Of a stretch of 64,000 bases of DNA, positions 17,049 through 26,937 are shown piece after piece (positions within the stretch are counted from its first letter, which is position 1; the number at the start of each line of letters is the position of its first letter). The stretch is from Rhodoferax sp. (lineage in GTDB: Bacteria > Pseudomonadota > Gammaproteobacteria > Burkholderiales > Burkholderiaceae_C), in the NCBI GenBank assembly GCA_030682475.1, contig JAUXOA010000109.1:1-64000 (forward strand), given 5' to 3'. The notes beneath the pieces were generated by a model, which saw nothing but the letters and a program-made list of their open reading frames with translations, searched no databases and was not told where the DNA came from. The position numbers and the translations under genes are program-made.

Positions 17049-20000
17049 TCATGCCACTACCGGCTGCCCCAGCCCGCGCAAGACATCCCGCACCATCTGT
17101 GCCCGGTCCCTACTCTCGGGCAAAGCGCGCTCGATCCGCAGCTTCTCGTTGCCGACCAGTTTGATGTGCTTGTTTTTCTGAATCATCGCCATAATTTTCA
17201 TCGGGTCAATCGGGGGATCTTTCTTGAAGGTGATGGTGATGACACCCGGTGCGGCATCAACCTTTACCACGCCGTAGGGCTTGGCGATGACGCGCAGTCG
17301 GTGCACATCAATCAGTGTTTGCGCCTGGGCCGGCAGTTTGCCGAAGCGGTCCACGATTTCTTCCAGCAGCGCGTCGATCTGGTCCGTATTTTTGGCGGTC
17401 GCCAGCTTTTTGTAAAAACTCAAACGCAGGTGCACATCGCCGCAGTAATCGCTCGGCAGCAGGGCCGGGGCGTGCAGGTTGACGTCAGTGGTGACTTTGA
17501 GCGGACTGAGCAAATCGGGCTCGATGCCGGCTTTCAGGCAGCGCACCGCCTCAGCCAGCATTTCGTTGTAGAGCTGAAAGCCGATTTCCAGCATGTTGCC
17601 GCTCTGGTTTTCCCCCAGCACCTCGCCGGCACCGCGAATTTCCAGATCGTGCATGGCGAGGTAGAAGCCCGAGCCCAACTCTTCCATGGCCTGAATCGCA
17701 TCGAGCCGTTGGCTGGCCTGCTTGGTCAGACCTTCCAGATCGGGCACCATCAGGTAGGCATAGGCCTGGTGGTGGCTGCGACCGACCCGTCCCCGCAACT
17801 GGTGCAACTGGGCCAGGCCAAACTTGTCGGCCCGGCTCATCACGATGGTGTTGGCGGTCGGCACGTCAATGCCGGTCTCGATGATGGTGGAGCACAGCAG
17901 CAGGTTGTAGCGCTGGGCGACAAAGTCGCGCATTACGCTCTCCAACTGGCGCTCGGGCATCTGGCCGTGGGCGACGGCAATGCGGGCTTCGGGCAGCAGC
18001 TCTTCGAGCTTGGCGCGGCGGTTCTCGATCGTCTCCACCTCATTGTGCAAAAAGTAAATCTGCCCGCCGCGCTTGAGCTCGCGCAGCACGGCCTCGCGGA
18101 TAACGCCGTTGCCCTCAGATCGCACAAAGGTCTTGATCGCCAGGCGGCGCTGCGGTGCGGTGGCAATCACGCTCAGGTCACGCAGACCCTCCAGCGCCAT
18201 GCCCAGGGTGCGCGGGATGGGGGTGGCGGTGAGCGTGAGCACATCGACCTCGGCGCGCAGCGCTTTCATGGCCTCCTTGTGGCGCACGCCAAAGCGGTGT
18301 TCCTCGTCGATGATGAGCAGGCCCAGGTCGTGAAACTTGGTTGATTCACTGAGCAGTTTGTGGGTGCCGACCACGATGTCCACCGTGCCGTCGGCCAGGC
18401 CCTTGAGGGAGGCCGTGACTTCCTTGCCCGAGCGAAAGCGCGACACCTCGGCCACTTTCACCGGCCATTTGGCAAAGCGGTCCACCAGCGTCTGGAAGTG
18501 CTGTTCGGCCAAGAGCGTAGTTGGCGCCAGAAAGGCCACCTGCTTGCCGCCGGTGATGGCAATGAAGGCGGCGCGCAGTGCCACCTCGGTCTTGCCAAAA
18601 CCGACGTCGCCGCAAATCAGGCGGTCCATCGGGCGCGGGCTGATCATGTCCTGAATGACGGCGTGGATGGCGGCGCTCTGGTCCGCCGTTTCCTCAAAAC
18701 CGAAGTCGTTGGCAAAGGTTTCGTAATCGTTTGGCGAGTAGCGGAAGGCGTGGCCTTCGCGTGCCGCGCGCCGGGCGTAGATATTGAGCAGTTCAGCCGC
18801 TGAGTCACGCACCTGCTCGGCTGCTTTGCGTTTGGCTTTCTCCCACTGGCCGGAACCAAGACGATGCAGCGGCGCCTCGTCGGCACTGACGCCGGTGTAG
18901 CGGCTGATCAATTGCAACTGGCTCACCGGCACGTACAGGGTGGCTTTGTCGGCGTACTCCAAGTGCAAGAACTCCTGCACCTCGGGCTCGCCATTGGCCT
19001 GCAAGTTACCCAGGTCCAGGTTGATCAGCCCTTTGTAGCGGCCGATGCCGTGGGCCGAATGGACGACCGGGTCACCGATATTGAGCTCGCTCAGGTCTTT
19101 GATGAGCGCTTCGACGTCGCTCACCTGCTCCTGTTTTTTGCGCCGCCGTGTGGTGGGTCCGGCGGCGAACAGCTCGGTCTCGGTGACGAAGTCGATGCCG
19201 GCTTCAAGCCAACTGAAACCAGTGTTCAGTAAAGAAGTGGCAATGCCCAGTTTTCCATCGCTGATCTGAAATTCTGCGAGGGAATCAAATGAGGGCGGGC
19301 TCAGGTGGCTGGCGTGCAGAAAGTCCAGCAGACTGGTTTTGCGGCCTTCGCTTTCGGCCAGTACCAGGACCCGGTGCGCTGTGTTACGGATATGCTCTTT
19401 GAGCCGGCGCAACGGTTCTTCCGCGCCACGCACAACGGACAGTTCACCAAGTCTTTGAAACAGTGCGTTGTCCGCTACATCTTCAATGGCAGGCCGAATC
19501 GCTAACTGGGCATGCTGATTAACCCGGGCATAAAACTGCTCGGTACCCAGAAACAAGGCCTCGGGCGGCAGCACCGGGCGCTCGCTGTCGCCCTGCAGCA
19601 ACCGGTAGCGGTCTTTGGTGTCTGCCCAAAAGCGCTGGAAGACCGGTTCCAGGTCGCCATGCAGCACCACGGTGGCGTCGGCGCCCAGGTAGTCGAACAC
19701 GGTGGCCGTTTCTTCAAAGAACAACGGCAGGTAGTACTCGATGCCGGCCGTGGCGACGCCATTGCCCATGTCCTTGTAGATGCGACTCCTGGTTGGGTCG
19801 CCTTCCAGCAGTTCACGCCAGCGGCTGCGAAAGCGGGCACGGGCCTCGTCGTCCATCGGGAATTCACGCCCTGGCAGCAAGCGCACCTCGGGCACCGGGT
19901 ACAGGCTGCGCTGGCTGTCGGGGTCAAAGGTGCGGAGGCTGTCGATCTCGTCGTCAAACAAATCGACACGGTAGGGCACCGGGCTGCCCATCGGGAAGAG

Positions 20001-20531
20001 GTCTATCAGCCCGCCGCGCACCGCGTATTCGCCGGGGCTGACCACTTGCGTGACATGGCTGTAGCCGGCCAGCGTGAGTTGCGCCTTGAGTCGGGCCTCG
20101 TCCAGCTTTTGCTTGACCTTGAAGTGAAAGGTGTAGCCCGCCAGAAAAGCCGGCGGCGCCAGCCGGTACAGTGCGGTGGTGGCGGGGACGATGACCACAT
20201 CGGCCCCGGTCTCCTTGTCGCGCTGGCCACCTGTAACATGCAGGCGCCATAAAGTGGCCAGCCGCTCGCTGATCAGGTCCTGGTGCGGTGAAAACGTATC
20301 GTAGGGCAGGGTTTCCCAGTCCGGAAACAGGGCGCAGCGCAAGTCGGGCGCGAAGAACGCAATCTCGTCCAGCAGGCGCTGGGCATCGGTGGCGTTGGCC
20401 GTCACAATGGCCGTGAGTTTGTGGCCGACTTTTTCGCGCTGGCCCAACTGCGCGAGCAGCAAGGCATCGGCTGAACCGGTTGGCTGGGGCAGGGTGTAGC
20501 GTTTGCCGGGGTGCAGTTTGGGTAAATCCAT
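17049..20531 (-). CDS. mfd: Transcription-repair coupling factor Mfd
   Basis: Mfd removes RNA polymerase stalled at lesions and recruits UvrA. The 1160-residue protein is full length. The N-terminal UvrB-like module includes LFPDWETLPYDTFSPH and the non-functional nucleotide-site region. The RNA polymerase-interacting domain begins around IGDPVVHSAHGIGRYKGL. The translocase has Walker A DRLICGDVGFGKTEVALRAA, the DEEH box LLIIDEEHRFGVRHKEA, TATPIPRTLGMAL, and motif VI LHQLRGRVGRSHHQAYAYL. It lies divergent to ispD with only about 30 bases between starts, and ends 70 bases before the vapB promoter region. Confidence 0.98.
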   Translation of the reverse strand: MDLPKLHPGKRYTLPQPTGSADALLLAQLGQREKVGHKLTAIVTANATDAQRLLDEIAFFAPDLRCALFPDWETLPYDTFSPHQDLISERLATLWRLHVTGGQRDKETGADVVIVPATTALYRLAPPAFLAGYTFHFKVKQKLDEARLKAQLTLAGYSHVTQVVSPGEYAVRGGLIDLFPMGSPVPYRVDLFDDEIDSLRTFDPDSQRSLYPVPEVRLLPGREFPMDDEARARFRSRWRELLEGDPTRSRIYKDMGNGVATAGIEYYLPLFFEETATVFDYLGADATVVLHGDLEPVFQRFWADTKDRYRLLQGDSERPVLPPEALFLGTEQFYARVNQHAQLAIRPAIEDVADNALFQRLGELSVVRGAEEPLRRLKEHIRNTAHRVLVLAESEGRKTSLLDFLHASHLSPPSFDSLAEFQISDGKLGIATSLLNTGFSWLEAGIDFVTETELFAAGPTTRRRKKQEQVSDVEALIKDLSELNIGDPVVHSAHGIGRYKGLINLDLGNLQANGEPEVQEFLHLEYADKATLYVPVSQLQLISRYTGVSADEAPLHRLGSGQWEKAKRKAAEQVRDSAAELLNIYARRAAREGHAFRYSPNDYETFANDFGFEETADQSAAIHAVIQDMISPRPMDRLICGDVGFGKTEVALRAAFIAITGGKQVAFLAPTTLLAEQHFQTLVDRFAKWPVKVAEVSRFRSGKEVTASLKGLADGTVDIVVGTHKLLSESTKFHDLGLLIIDEEHRFGVRHKEAMKALRAEVDVLTLTATPIPRTLGMALEGLRDLSVIATAPQRRLAIKTFVRSEGNGVIREAVLRELKRGGQIYFLHNEVETIENRRAKLEELLPEARIAVAHGQMPERQLESVMRDFVAQRYNLLLCSTIIETGIDVPTANTIVMSRADKFGLAQLHQLRGRVGRSHHQAYAYLMVPDLEGLTKQASQRLDAIQAMEELGSGFYLAMHDLEIRGAGEVLGENQSGNMLEIGFQLYNEMLAEAVRCLKAGIEPDLLSPLKVTTDVNLHAPALLPSDYCGDVHLRLSFYKKLATAKNTDQIDALLEEIVDRFGKLPAQAQTLIDVHRLRVIAKPYGVVKVDAAPGVITITFKKDPPIDPMKIMAMIQKNKHIKLVGNEKLRIERALPESRDRAQMVRDVLRGLGQPVVA

Positions 20532-20563
20532 GAACCGCGTATTTTAGAATGGAGGCCAAGACC

Positions 20564-21319
20564 ATGACTGACCACCAACACAATCTCCCCTCCGAGTCCC
20601 GCTTCTGGGCCCTGATTCCCTGTGCTGGTTCGGGCTCGCGCGCAGGTGCCGACGGACCCAAACAGTACCGGCAACTGGCGGGCCAGCCGATGGTGCTGCA
20701 CACCCTGGCGGCCTTTGCCGGGGTTGCCAGAATCGCCAACAGCGCCGTGGTGGTAGCCGTGGATGACGATTTCTTTACATCGCAGGAAGCGACTTATTTA
20801 ATTGCCAACCGCGGCGGAGCAACGCGGGCTGCCAGTGTTTTTAATGGTTTAAATTTTCTGTTGCAACAGGGTGCCGTTGCACACGACTGGGTGTTGGTGC
20901 ATGACGCCGCACGTTGCCTGATCACGCCGGGGCAAATTGACGCCTTGATCGACGCCTGTGCGACTGACGAAGTCGGCGGCTTGCTGGCCCACCCCTTGTC
21001 TGATACGCTGAAAAGTGAAGCCGGCGGCCGGGTCGCGGCAACCCTGGCGCGCAGCGACAAATGGTTGGCCCAGACGCCACAGATGTTTCGCATCGGCATG
21101 CTGATGGACGCACTCAAGCAGGCAGGGGACAAGGTGACCGATGAATCCAGCGCCATGGAGGCCATGGGTTTGAGTCCGAAGCTGGTGCCGGGTAGCGCGC
21201 AGAACTTCAAAGTCACTTACCCCGAGGATTTTGCGCTGGCCGAGGCGGTGTTGAGCGCTCGCTTGAAGGGCGGCCATCCCGCGCTTATTCAGTCCGTGGC
21301 GGGTTTAAAAGGTAAATGA
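20564..21319 (+). CDS. ispD: 2-C-methyl-D-erythritol 4-phosphate cytidylyltransferase IspD
   Basis: IspD makes CDP-methylerythritol in the MEP isoprenoid pathway. The start at 20564 is chosen because GGAGG (20551-20555) precedes it by eight bases; an in-frame ATG at 20549 would overlap that site. Motifs are the nucleotide loop [20 protein letters not shown] near the N-terminus, [14 protein letters not shown], and [12 protein letters not shown]. The 251 residues are slightly above the usual 230. The gene is directly followed by ispF, one base after its stop. Confidence 0.96.
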   Translation: MTDHQHNLPSESRFWALIPCAGSGSRAGADGPKQYRQLAGQPMVLHTLAAFAGVARIANSAVVVAVDDDFFTSQEATYLIANRGGATRAASVFNGLNFLLQQGAVAHDWVLVHDAARCLITPGQIDALIDACATDEVGGLLAHPLSDTLKSEAGGRVAATLARSDKWLAQTPQMFRIGMLMDALKQAGDKVTDESSAMEAMGLSPKLVPGSAQNFKVTYPEDFALAEAVLSARLKGGHPALIQSVAGLKGK

Positions 21320-21320
21320 C

Positions 21321-21794
21321 ATGAATTTCAGAATTGGTGAAGGCTGGGATGTGCACGCCCTGGTGGCCGGGCGAAAACTCATCATCGGTGGCGTGGAGAT
21401 TCCCTTTCATTTGGGTCTGCTCGGCCACTCGGATGCGGATGTGCTGCTGCACGCCATCACCGATGCTTTGCTGGGCGCAGCAGCGCTGGGCGACATCGGC
21501 ACCCATTTTCCCGACACCGATACGCGCTTCTCGGGCGCCGATTCGCTGGTGTTGTTGACCGAGGCGGCACGCCGCGTGCGCGAGAAGGGCTTTGAGATCG
21601 GCAATGTGGACAGCACCGTGATTGCACAGGCGCCCAAATTGATGCCACACATTGCCGCCATGCGCTCCCGGATTGCACTGGCGTTGGCCGTCAAGGTGGA
21701 CCAGGTCAACGTCAAAGCCAAGACGGCAGAAAAGATGGGGCCGGTAGGCCTTGGTCAGGCGATCGAAGCGCGGGCGATTGTGTTGCTGTTCTAA
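21321..21794 (+). CDS. ispF: 2-C-methyl-D-erythritol 2,4-cyclodiphosphate synthase IspF
   Basis: IspF closes the cyclic diphosphate in the MEP pathway as a zinc-dependent trimer. The 157-residue protein has the metal ligands in [11 protein letters not shown] and [31 protein letters not shown], and the C-terminal [20 protein letters not shown]. Length is exactly typical. It is co-transcribed with ispD, and converges with the CoA-transferase gene. Confidence 0.97.
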   Translation: MNFRIGEGWDVHALVAGRKLIIGGVEIPFHLGLLGHSDADVLLHAITDALLGAAALGDIGTHFPDTDTRFSGADSLVLLTEAARRVREKGFEIGNVDSTVIAQAPKLMPHIAAMRSRIALALAVKVDQVNVKAKTAEKMGPVGLGQAIEARAIVLLF

Positions 21795-21843
21795 TTTATG
21801 TGAAAAGTGGCTCCAACCAACGGTTGGCGGGCACAAGCAGCTA

Positions 21844-22788
21844 TTATTTTGATAGCGTGTGAAGTGGAATGTCTCGTTCCACTGCCAACGCATCCAGCGC
21901 CTTGCGGGTCATGTTGAGCAGGTAAGCAGCGATGGTCCGATGGGTAGCCGGCGCCAACATCGTCAGGATATTGGCGTATTGAACCCCCGCCGCTGCGCAA
22001 AGGGCTTTGGCAAAGTGGGGCTCCAGCGCGGCCACCGCAACGCGGCCGTCCCGACAGGAGTAGACGCGGTAACCGGCGTGGCCACCGCCCACCGCTGCGC
22101 CCGGCGTGGTCAGCCCCCAAGCGCGTGGCAAGGCCAGATAAGCCGCAGCTTCAGACAGTGCCACTTCAATGTAGTGACCTTTCCCTGCTTTGTGCTGAAG
22201 CAGCATCGTTTTAAGGACCGCCTCCGAGGCCATCAGCGAGCCGCCCATGTCGGCATACAGGGTGGCGGGCAGGTCCAGACCGCCCACCAAGTCGTTCTCC
22301 GCCAAGTAGGTGAGATCGTGCCCTGGCTCCTCACCACGAGCGCCGGGGGCGCCCACAATCGCCACCATGGAGAGGGCAGGGTAGCGCTGGTGCAGAGCCT
22401 TCCACCCCAGCCCCAGTTTGAGTAAAGCGGAAGGGCGGAATGAGGTCAACAAAACATCAGTTTTGGCCAACTCCCGGTGCAGGGTTTTCTGGCCTTTTTC
22501 GGTCTTGAGGTCGGCCACTGCCACGCGAACGCCTTGAAGCATGGCATCGTAAGCGGTCCGGTTGTACCCACTCATGGGATCACCCGACGTGCCCGGCGCC
22601 GAATCGGGGACTGTGCCGGGAGGCGGGGGCGGCTCCAGCTTGACGCAGGACGCTCCCATTTGCTGGCAACGCATCAAAGCGGCCGGGCCGGGCAGGTTCA
22701 GGCTCAGGCTGAGCACACGCACGCCGCGCAGCGGGCGCAAGGCGGGCGATGTGGGCACGCAGGAGGGGTCGTTTTTTGGGGCGGTCAT
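21844..22788 (-). CDS. CaiB/BaiF-family (class III) CoA-transferase
   Basis: The 314-residue protein belongs to the formyl-CoA/carnitine CoA-transferase family, which moves CoA between carboxylic acids. Visible features are LRPLRGVRVLSLSLNLPGPA at the N-terminus, the ADLKTEKGQKTL loop, VLLTSFRPSALLKLGLGWKA, and the C-terminal RVAVAALEPHFAKALC. It is shorter than the 380-400 residues common in the family, resembling the alpha-methylacyl-CoA racemase-like subgroup; the catalytic Asp is probably the one in LPATLYADMGG. It is an isolated gene between ispF and the LysR regulator of the lig cluster. Its substrate is unknown. Confidence 0.82.
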   Translation of the reverse strand: MTAPKNDPSCVPTSPALRPLRGVRVLSLSLNLPGPAALMRCQQMGASCVKLEPPPPPGTVPDSAPGTSGDPMSGYNRTAYDAMLQGVRVAVADLKTEKGQKTLHRELAKTDVLLTSFRPSALLKLGLGWKALHQRYPALSMVAIVGAPGARGEEPGHDLTYLAENDLVGGLDLPATLYADMGGSLMASEAVLKTMLLQHKAGKGHYIEVALSEAAAYLALPRAWGLTTPGAAVGGGHAGYRVYSCRDGRVAVAALEPHFAKALCAAAGVQYANILTMLAPATHRTIAAYLLNMTRKALDALAVERDIPLHTLSK

Positions 22789-22820
22789 GGTGTTTTTTGA
22801 ACCGGCGTTAAGCTGTCGTA

Positions 22821-23732
22821 TTACTCGGGTTTGACGATTTGCGCTACGGTCTGGCGTATCAGCGTGAGCGTGGCCTGCTGGGTCAGTGTGGCTGGGCGCA
22901 ACGAACTGGTGGCCAGTGACACCTTGGTGCGCAGCGCCGGCTCAAAGATGGTGCGCACCGAAAACGCAGACGGTCTGACGGAGTTGGCTACCGCGTTGCG
23001 CGAAAGCACGGCGCAGCCCGCGCCATCAGCCACCAAGTCAAGGATGGCTGATACGCCGTCGATTTCCAGTGCAATTTTCAGGCGGCAGCCAATGCTGGCC
23101 ATTTCCGACTCCACATGCATGCGAATGGCGTTGGGCCGACTGGGAATCACCAAGGGCAGTAGCGAGACGGCCTGGAGCGAAATGGGTCCGGGCGAGGGGT
23201 CTTCCTGCAAACCCGGCGGGCGGGCCCGCACCAGCAACAGGTCCTCTTCCAATAACGGGGCAATTTCTATTTCGGTGCTTGGCTGGGTGTTGTAAAGCAC
23301 GGCAATGTCCAGCCGCCCGTTCACCAGTGCCTCTTGCATGGCCACCGACAGACCTTCGCTGATGGAGATGGTGGCATCGGGCATCTGCTGGCGAAAGGCC
23401 CTTGTCAGTGGCACCGTCAGCACCCGTGCCAGGGTAGTGGGCAAGCCGACCGCTACGCGACCGGCCAGCGCACCCCGCACCCGGCCCAGTTCCTCGCGGG
23501 CACGCTCTACCTGGTGCAAAATGCCGCGTCCATGCGCCAGCAGCAGTTTGCCGGCCTCGGTCGGTACGGCACCGCGCCCGTTGCGCGTCAACAAGTTTTG
23601 TCGCAGTTCCACCTCCAGCAGGCGCACCTGGCGACTGAGCGCGGGTTGAGCTACGTCCAATGCAATGGCCGCCCGGGTGAAACTGCCCAGCTCGGCGACG
23701 CGCACAAAGTACGCCAGTTGTTTAAGGTCCAT
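22821..23732 (-). CDS. LysR-family regulator of the protocatechuate 4,5-cleavage genes
   Basis: This 303-residue regulator has the N-terminal helix-turn-helix LAYFVRVAELGSFTRAAIAL then ALSRQVRLLEVELRQNLLTR, and the LysR substrate-binding domain from about residue 90. It is transcribed divergently from ligU with 106 bases between, the classic arrangement for a LysR activator of a catabolic operon. By position it corresponds to PmdR/LigR-type regulators responding to protocatechuate or a downstream acid, but that role is inferred from context only. Confidence 0.85.
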   Translation of the reverse strand: MDLKQLAYFVRVAELGSFTRAAIALDVAQPALSRQVRLLEVELRQNLLTRNGRGAVPTEAGKLLLAHGRGILHQVERAREELGRVRGALAGRVAVGLPTTLARVLTVPLTRAFRQQMPDATISISEGLSVAMQEALVNGRLDIAVLYNTQPSTEIEIAPLLEEDLLLVRARPPGLQEDPSPGPISLQAVSLLPLVIPSRPNAIRMHVESEMASIGCRLKIALEIDGVSAILDLVADGAGCAVLSRNAVANSVRPSAFSVRTIFEPALRTKVSLATSSLRPATLTQQATLTLIRQTVAQIVKPE

Positions 23733-23838
23733 CTCGGGTGATTAGTGAATAGCTGATGGTCAATTATGCCAATTTGAGATAGCTGCTAGTCGCGTCGCTG
23801 GCTTATCAAGGGCATGTGTTTCGGTCAAAATAGGGTCC

Positions 23839-24999
23839 ATGCAAACCGCTATTCCCACCTTGTTCATGCGCGGCGGCAGTTCGCGCGGGCCATTTTTTCT
23901 GGCCTCTGACCTGCCGTCTGACATCGCCACCCGTGACCGTGTGCTGCTGGCTGTTATGGGTTCGCCCGACCGGCGGCAGATTGACGGCTTGGGCGGCGCA
24001 CATCCCTTGACCAGCAAAGTCGGCATTGTGAGCCGCAGCAGCACACCCGGTGTGGCGCTGGACTTCCTGTTTGCGCAGCTTCAACCTGACAAGGCCATGG
24101 TGGACACCAGCCCCAACTGCGGCAACATGCTGGCCGCTGTGGTGCCGTTCGCGCTGGAGTGTGGCCTGATTGAGCCGCAGGGTGATACCACCACAGTTCG
24201 TGTACTGACCCTCAATACCGACATGCAGTGCGACGTGACTGTGCAAACACCCATGGCACAGAGCGGCCACCAGATGCGCTACGACGGTGACGCCAGAATT
24301 GACGGTGTGCCCGGCAGTTCCGCGCCCATCACCATCAATTTTCTGGACACCGCAGGTTCGGTGTGCGCCGGCTTGCTGCCGACCGGCAAAGTGCGCGATG
24401 TGGTGACGGTGGAGGGCAATGGCTTCGAGCCTTTCACCCTGCCAGTGACCTGCATCGACAACGGCATGCCATTGGTGATGTTTCGTGCCAGCGATGTGGG
24501 GCGCACCGGCTACGAGACGGTGGCCGAGATGAATGCGGACACCGAGCTCAAAACCCGCATTGAAGCCCTGCGCCTGAAGACCGGGCATTTAATGGGTCTG
24601 GGTGATGTCAGCGCCAGGAACTACCCCAAGATGACGTTGATTGCAGCACCGCGCGAAGGGGGCAGTTTGTGCACCCGCAGCTTCATTCCGCACGTCTGTC
24701 ACGACGCCATTGGTGTGCTGGCCGCCGTCACCGTGGGCACTGCTTGCGTGCTCAAGGGCTCGGTGTGCGACGGTATGGCCGTCATGCCTCTACCGGTTAG
24801 CAAACTGGAGAACGAATCTGACGCTTTGGGCGACAGCAAGACCGTGTCGGTGGAGCACCCCACCGGCGAATTCAGTGTGGAACTGGGCCTGGACCCGGCG
24901 AACCCGCAACAAGTCACCCGCGCCGCATTACTGCGCACTGCGCGCCTGATCATGCGCGGCGAGGTGATGATTCCCGCCACTGTCTGGGCCGGCAAGTAA
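23839..24999 (+). CDS. ligU: 4-Oxalomesaconate tautomerase (PrpF family, LigU/GalD)
   Basis: The 386-residue protein is a PrpF-type isomerase. Motifs include TLFMRGGSSRGPFFLASDLP at the start, RQIDGLGGAHPLTSKVGIVS, DTSPNCGNMLAAVVPFALE with the conserved Cys, and ELGLDPANPQQVTRAALLRT near the end. In lig/pmd clusters this family interconverts 4-oxalomesaconate tautomers or double-bond isomers so the hydratase can act. It is first of seven co-oriented genes and divergent from the LysR regulator. Confidence 0.85.
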   Translation: MQTAIPTLFMRGGSSRGPFFLASDLPSDIATRDRVLLAVMGSPDRRQIDGLGGAHPLTSKVGIVSRSSTPGVALDFLFAQLQPDKAMVDTSPNCGNMLAAVVPFALECGLIEPQGDTTTVRVLTLNTDMQCDVTVQTPMAQSGHQMRYDGDARIDGVPGSSAPITINFLDTAGSVCAGLLPTGKVRDVVTVEGNGFEPFTLPVTCIDNGMPLVMFRASDVGRTGYETVAEMNADTELKTRIEALRLKTGHLMGLGDVSARNYPKMTLIAAPREGGSLCTRSFIPHVCHDAIGVLAAVTVGTACVLKGSVCDGMAVMPLPVSKLENESDALGDSKTVSVEHPTGEFSVELGLDPANPQQVTRAALLRTARLIMRGEVMIPATVWAGK

Positions 25000-25045
25000 A
25001 CCTACCGCATCGCTACAAGATCACGAAACCCCCTGGAGAACTCAC

Positions 25046-26086
25046 ATGAAGCGAACCCTGATCATCGACTGCCATGGCCATTACACCACGGCGCCCAAGG
25101 CGCTGGAAGAGTGGCGCAACAAGCAGATCGCCGGCATCAAGGCTCCGGCCGTGGGCCCCAAAGTGGCTGACCTCAAAATCAGCGACGACGAGCTGCGCGA
25201 GTCGATCGAGAGCAACCAGTTGCGTCTGATGAAGGAGCGTGGTAGCGATCTCACCATCTTCTCGCCACGCGCCAGCTTCATGGCCCACCACATCGGTGAC
25301 TTCAACATCAGCTCGACCTGGGCTGCCATCTGCAACGAGCTGTGCTACCGCATCTCCCAACTGTTCCCCGATCATTTCGTGCCCGCCGCCATGCTGCCGC
25401 AAAGCCCCGGTGTGGACCCCAGCACCTGCATTCCCGAGCTGGAGAAGTGCGTCAAGCAATACGGCAACGTCGGCATCAACCTGAATCCCGACCCCAGCGG
25501 CGGCCACTGGACTTCGCCCCCGCTGTCGGATCGTCACTGGTATCCAATCTACGAGAAGATGGTGGAGTACGACATCCCGGCGATGATTCACGTCTCCACC
25601 AGTTGCAACGCCTGCTTCCACACGACCGGTGCCCACTACCTGAACGCCGACACCACGGCCTTCATGCAGTGTCTGACCAGTGACCTGTTCAAGGATTTCC
25701 CGACGCTCAAGTTCATCATCCCGCACGGTGGCGGCGCGGTGCCCTACCACTGGGGGCGTTTTCGCGGTCTGGCTCAGGAACTTAAAAAACCGCTGCTGAG
25801 CGAGCACCTGCTGAACAACATTTTCTTTGACACCTGCGTCTACCACCAGCCGGGCATTGATTTGCTCAATACTGTGATCCCGGTCAAGAACGTGCTGTTC
25901 GCCTCGGAGATGATAGGCGCGGTGCGCGGCATTGATCCCGAAACCGGTAACTACTATGACGACACCAAGCGCTACATCGAAGCGTCAAAAATACTGAGTG
26001 ATACTGACCGTTTCCAAATTTACGAAGGCAACGCGCGGCGCGTATTCCCGCGTCTGGACGCGGCGCTGAAAGCGAAAGGGAAATGA
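25046..26086 (+). CDS. ligJ: 4-Oxalomesaconate hydratase LigJ (amidohydrolase fold)
   Basis: The 346-residue protein hydrates 4-oxalomesaconate to 4-carboxy-4-hydroxy-2-oxoadipate. It has the metal-dependent amidohydrolase fold: [20 protein letters not shown] at the N-terminus supplies the HxH ligands, [20 protein letters not shown] and [20 protein letters not shown] follow, and [16 protein letters not shown] holds a further His. A GGAGAA site lies before the start. It is followed by the aldolase gene with a two-base gap, and both are typical neighbours of PCA 4,5-cleavage genes. Confidence 0.93.
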   Translation: MKRTLIIDCHGHYTTAPKALEEWRNKQIAGIKAPAVGPKVADLKISDDELRESIESNQLRLMKERGSDLTIFSPRASFMAHHIGDFNISSTWAAICNELCYRISQLFPDHFVPAAMLPQSPGVDPSTCIPELEKCVKQYGNVGINLNPDPSGGHWTSPPLSDRHWYPIYEKMVEYDIPAMIHVSTSCNACFHTTGAHYLNADTTAFMQCLTSDLFKDFPTLKFIIPHGGGAVPYHWGRFRGLAQELKKPLLSEHLLNNIFFDTCVYHQPGIDLLNTVIPVKNVLFASEMIGAVRGIDPETGNYYDDTKRYIEASKILSDTDRFQIYEGNARRVFPRLDAALKAKGK

Positions 26087-26088
26087 CC

Positions 26089-26784
26089 ATGAACCATCTC
26101 GCAAGCACCCTCGGCGTCGTCAAGCGCAACATCGTGCGCGCCGACAAGGCCGCCGTTGAAAAACTCTCGCGTTTCGGCGTCGCCACCGTGCACGAAGCCA
26201 TGGGCCGCATGGGCCTGATGAAGCCTTACATGCGGCCGATTTACGTGGGTGCTCATCTCTGCGGCCCGGCCGTCACGGTGTTGCTGCATCCCGGCGACAA
26301 CTGGATGATGCATGTGGTGGCCGAACAGCTACAGTCTGGTGATGTGGTGGTGGTGGCCTGCACGGCAGACAGCACCGATGGCTTCTTTGGCGACTTGCTC
26401 GCCACTTCGTTCAAGGCGCGTGGCGCCGAGGGCCTGGTCATCGACGGTGGCGTGCGCGACATCAAGGACCTCACCGCCATGGGCTTCCCCGTATTCTCCC
26501 GGGCGATCCATGCCAAGGGTACGATCAAGGCGACCATCGGCTCGGTCAACATTTCCGTGGTGTGTGCGGGTGCCCAGGTCAATCCCGGTGACGTGGTGCT
26601 GGCCGACGACGACGGCGTGGTGGTGGTGCCGGCCGCCGTGGCCCGGCAAGTTGCCGATGCGGCCGAAGTGCGCGAAAGCCTTGAGGCTGAAAAACGCGCC
26701 AAGCTGGCCGCCGGCGTGCTGGGCCTGGACATGTACAACATGCGCGAGCCGCTGGCCAAGGCCGGGCTGAAATATATAGACTGA
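26089..26784 (+). CDS. ligK: 4-Carboxy-4-hydroxy-2-oxoadipate aldolase LigK
   Basis: LigK cleaves 4-carboxy-4-hydroxy-2-oxoadipate to pyruvate and oxaloacetate, ending the pathway. The 231-residue protein is of the RraA-like class II aldolase fold, with [20 protein letters not shown], GCxxDxF-type [20 protein letters not shown], and [19 protein letters not shown], where the RD pair binds substrate and metal. The start at 26089 is preferred over an ATG at 26083 because AAAGGG lies eight bases before it rather than two. A stretch with two palindromic repeat copies separates it from ligI. Confidence 0.94.
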   Translation: MNHLASTLGVVKRNIVRADKAAVEKLSRFGVATVHEAMGRMGLMKPYMRPIYVGAHLCGPAVTVLLHPGDNWMMHVVAEQLQSGDVVVVACTADSTDGFFGDLLATSFKARGAEGLVIDGGVRDIKDLTAMGFPVFSRAIHAKGTIKATIGSVNISVVCAGAQVNPGDVVLADDDGVVVVPAAVARQVADAAEVRESLEAEKRAKLAAGVLGLDMYNMREPLAKAGLKYID

Positions 26785-26786
26785 TA

Positions 26787-26893
26787 AATTGCGGGACAGA
26801 CCGCAGTTACGCGAAGCGAACAAGCTCTGTCCCCAACACTTTAGAAATTGCGGGACAGACCACAACTACGCGAAGCGAACAAGCTCTGTCCTC
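26787..26893. repeat. Two tandem copies of the GGACAGAGC-type palindromic repeat
   Basis: Copy one begins TTGCGGGACAGACCGCAGTT and ends AAGCTCTGTCCCC (to 26834). Copy two repeats it at 26849-26893 with a few changes, and a third partial arm GAGCTCTGCCCTCAAC follows at 26908-26923. GGGACAGA pairs with TCTGTCCC around a centre GCGAAGCG. The same family is found, reversed, at 6937-6980 and 62773-62827. It separates ligK from ligI and may act on the mRNA between the two cistrons. Confidence 0.7.
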
Positions 26894-26937
26894 AACAATT
26901 CAAGGCGAGCTCTGCCCTCAACTGATTGGAAAAGCTA

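Noticed and set aside
17166-18344. Long plus-strand open frame of 392 codons opposite mfd
   Set aside because: It lies entirely antisense to the clear mfd helicase region, is rich in His, Gln and Gly from mirrored codons, and has no recognisable domain.
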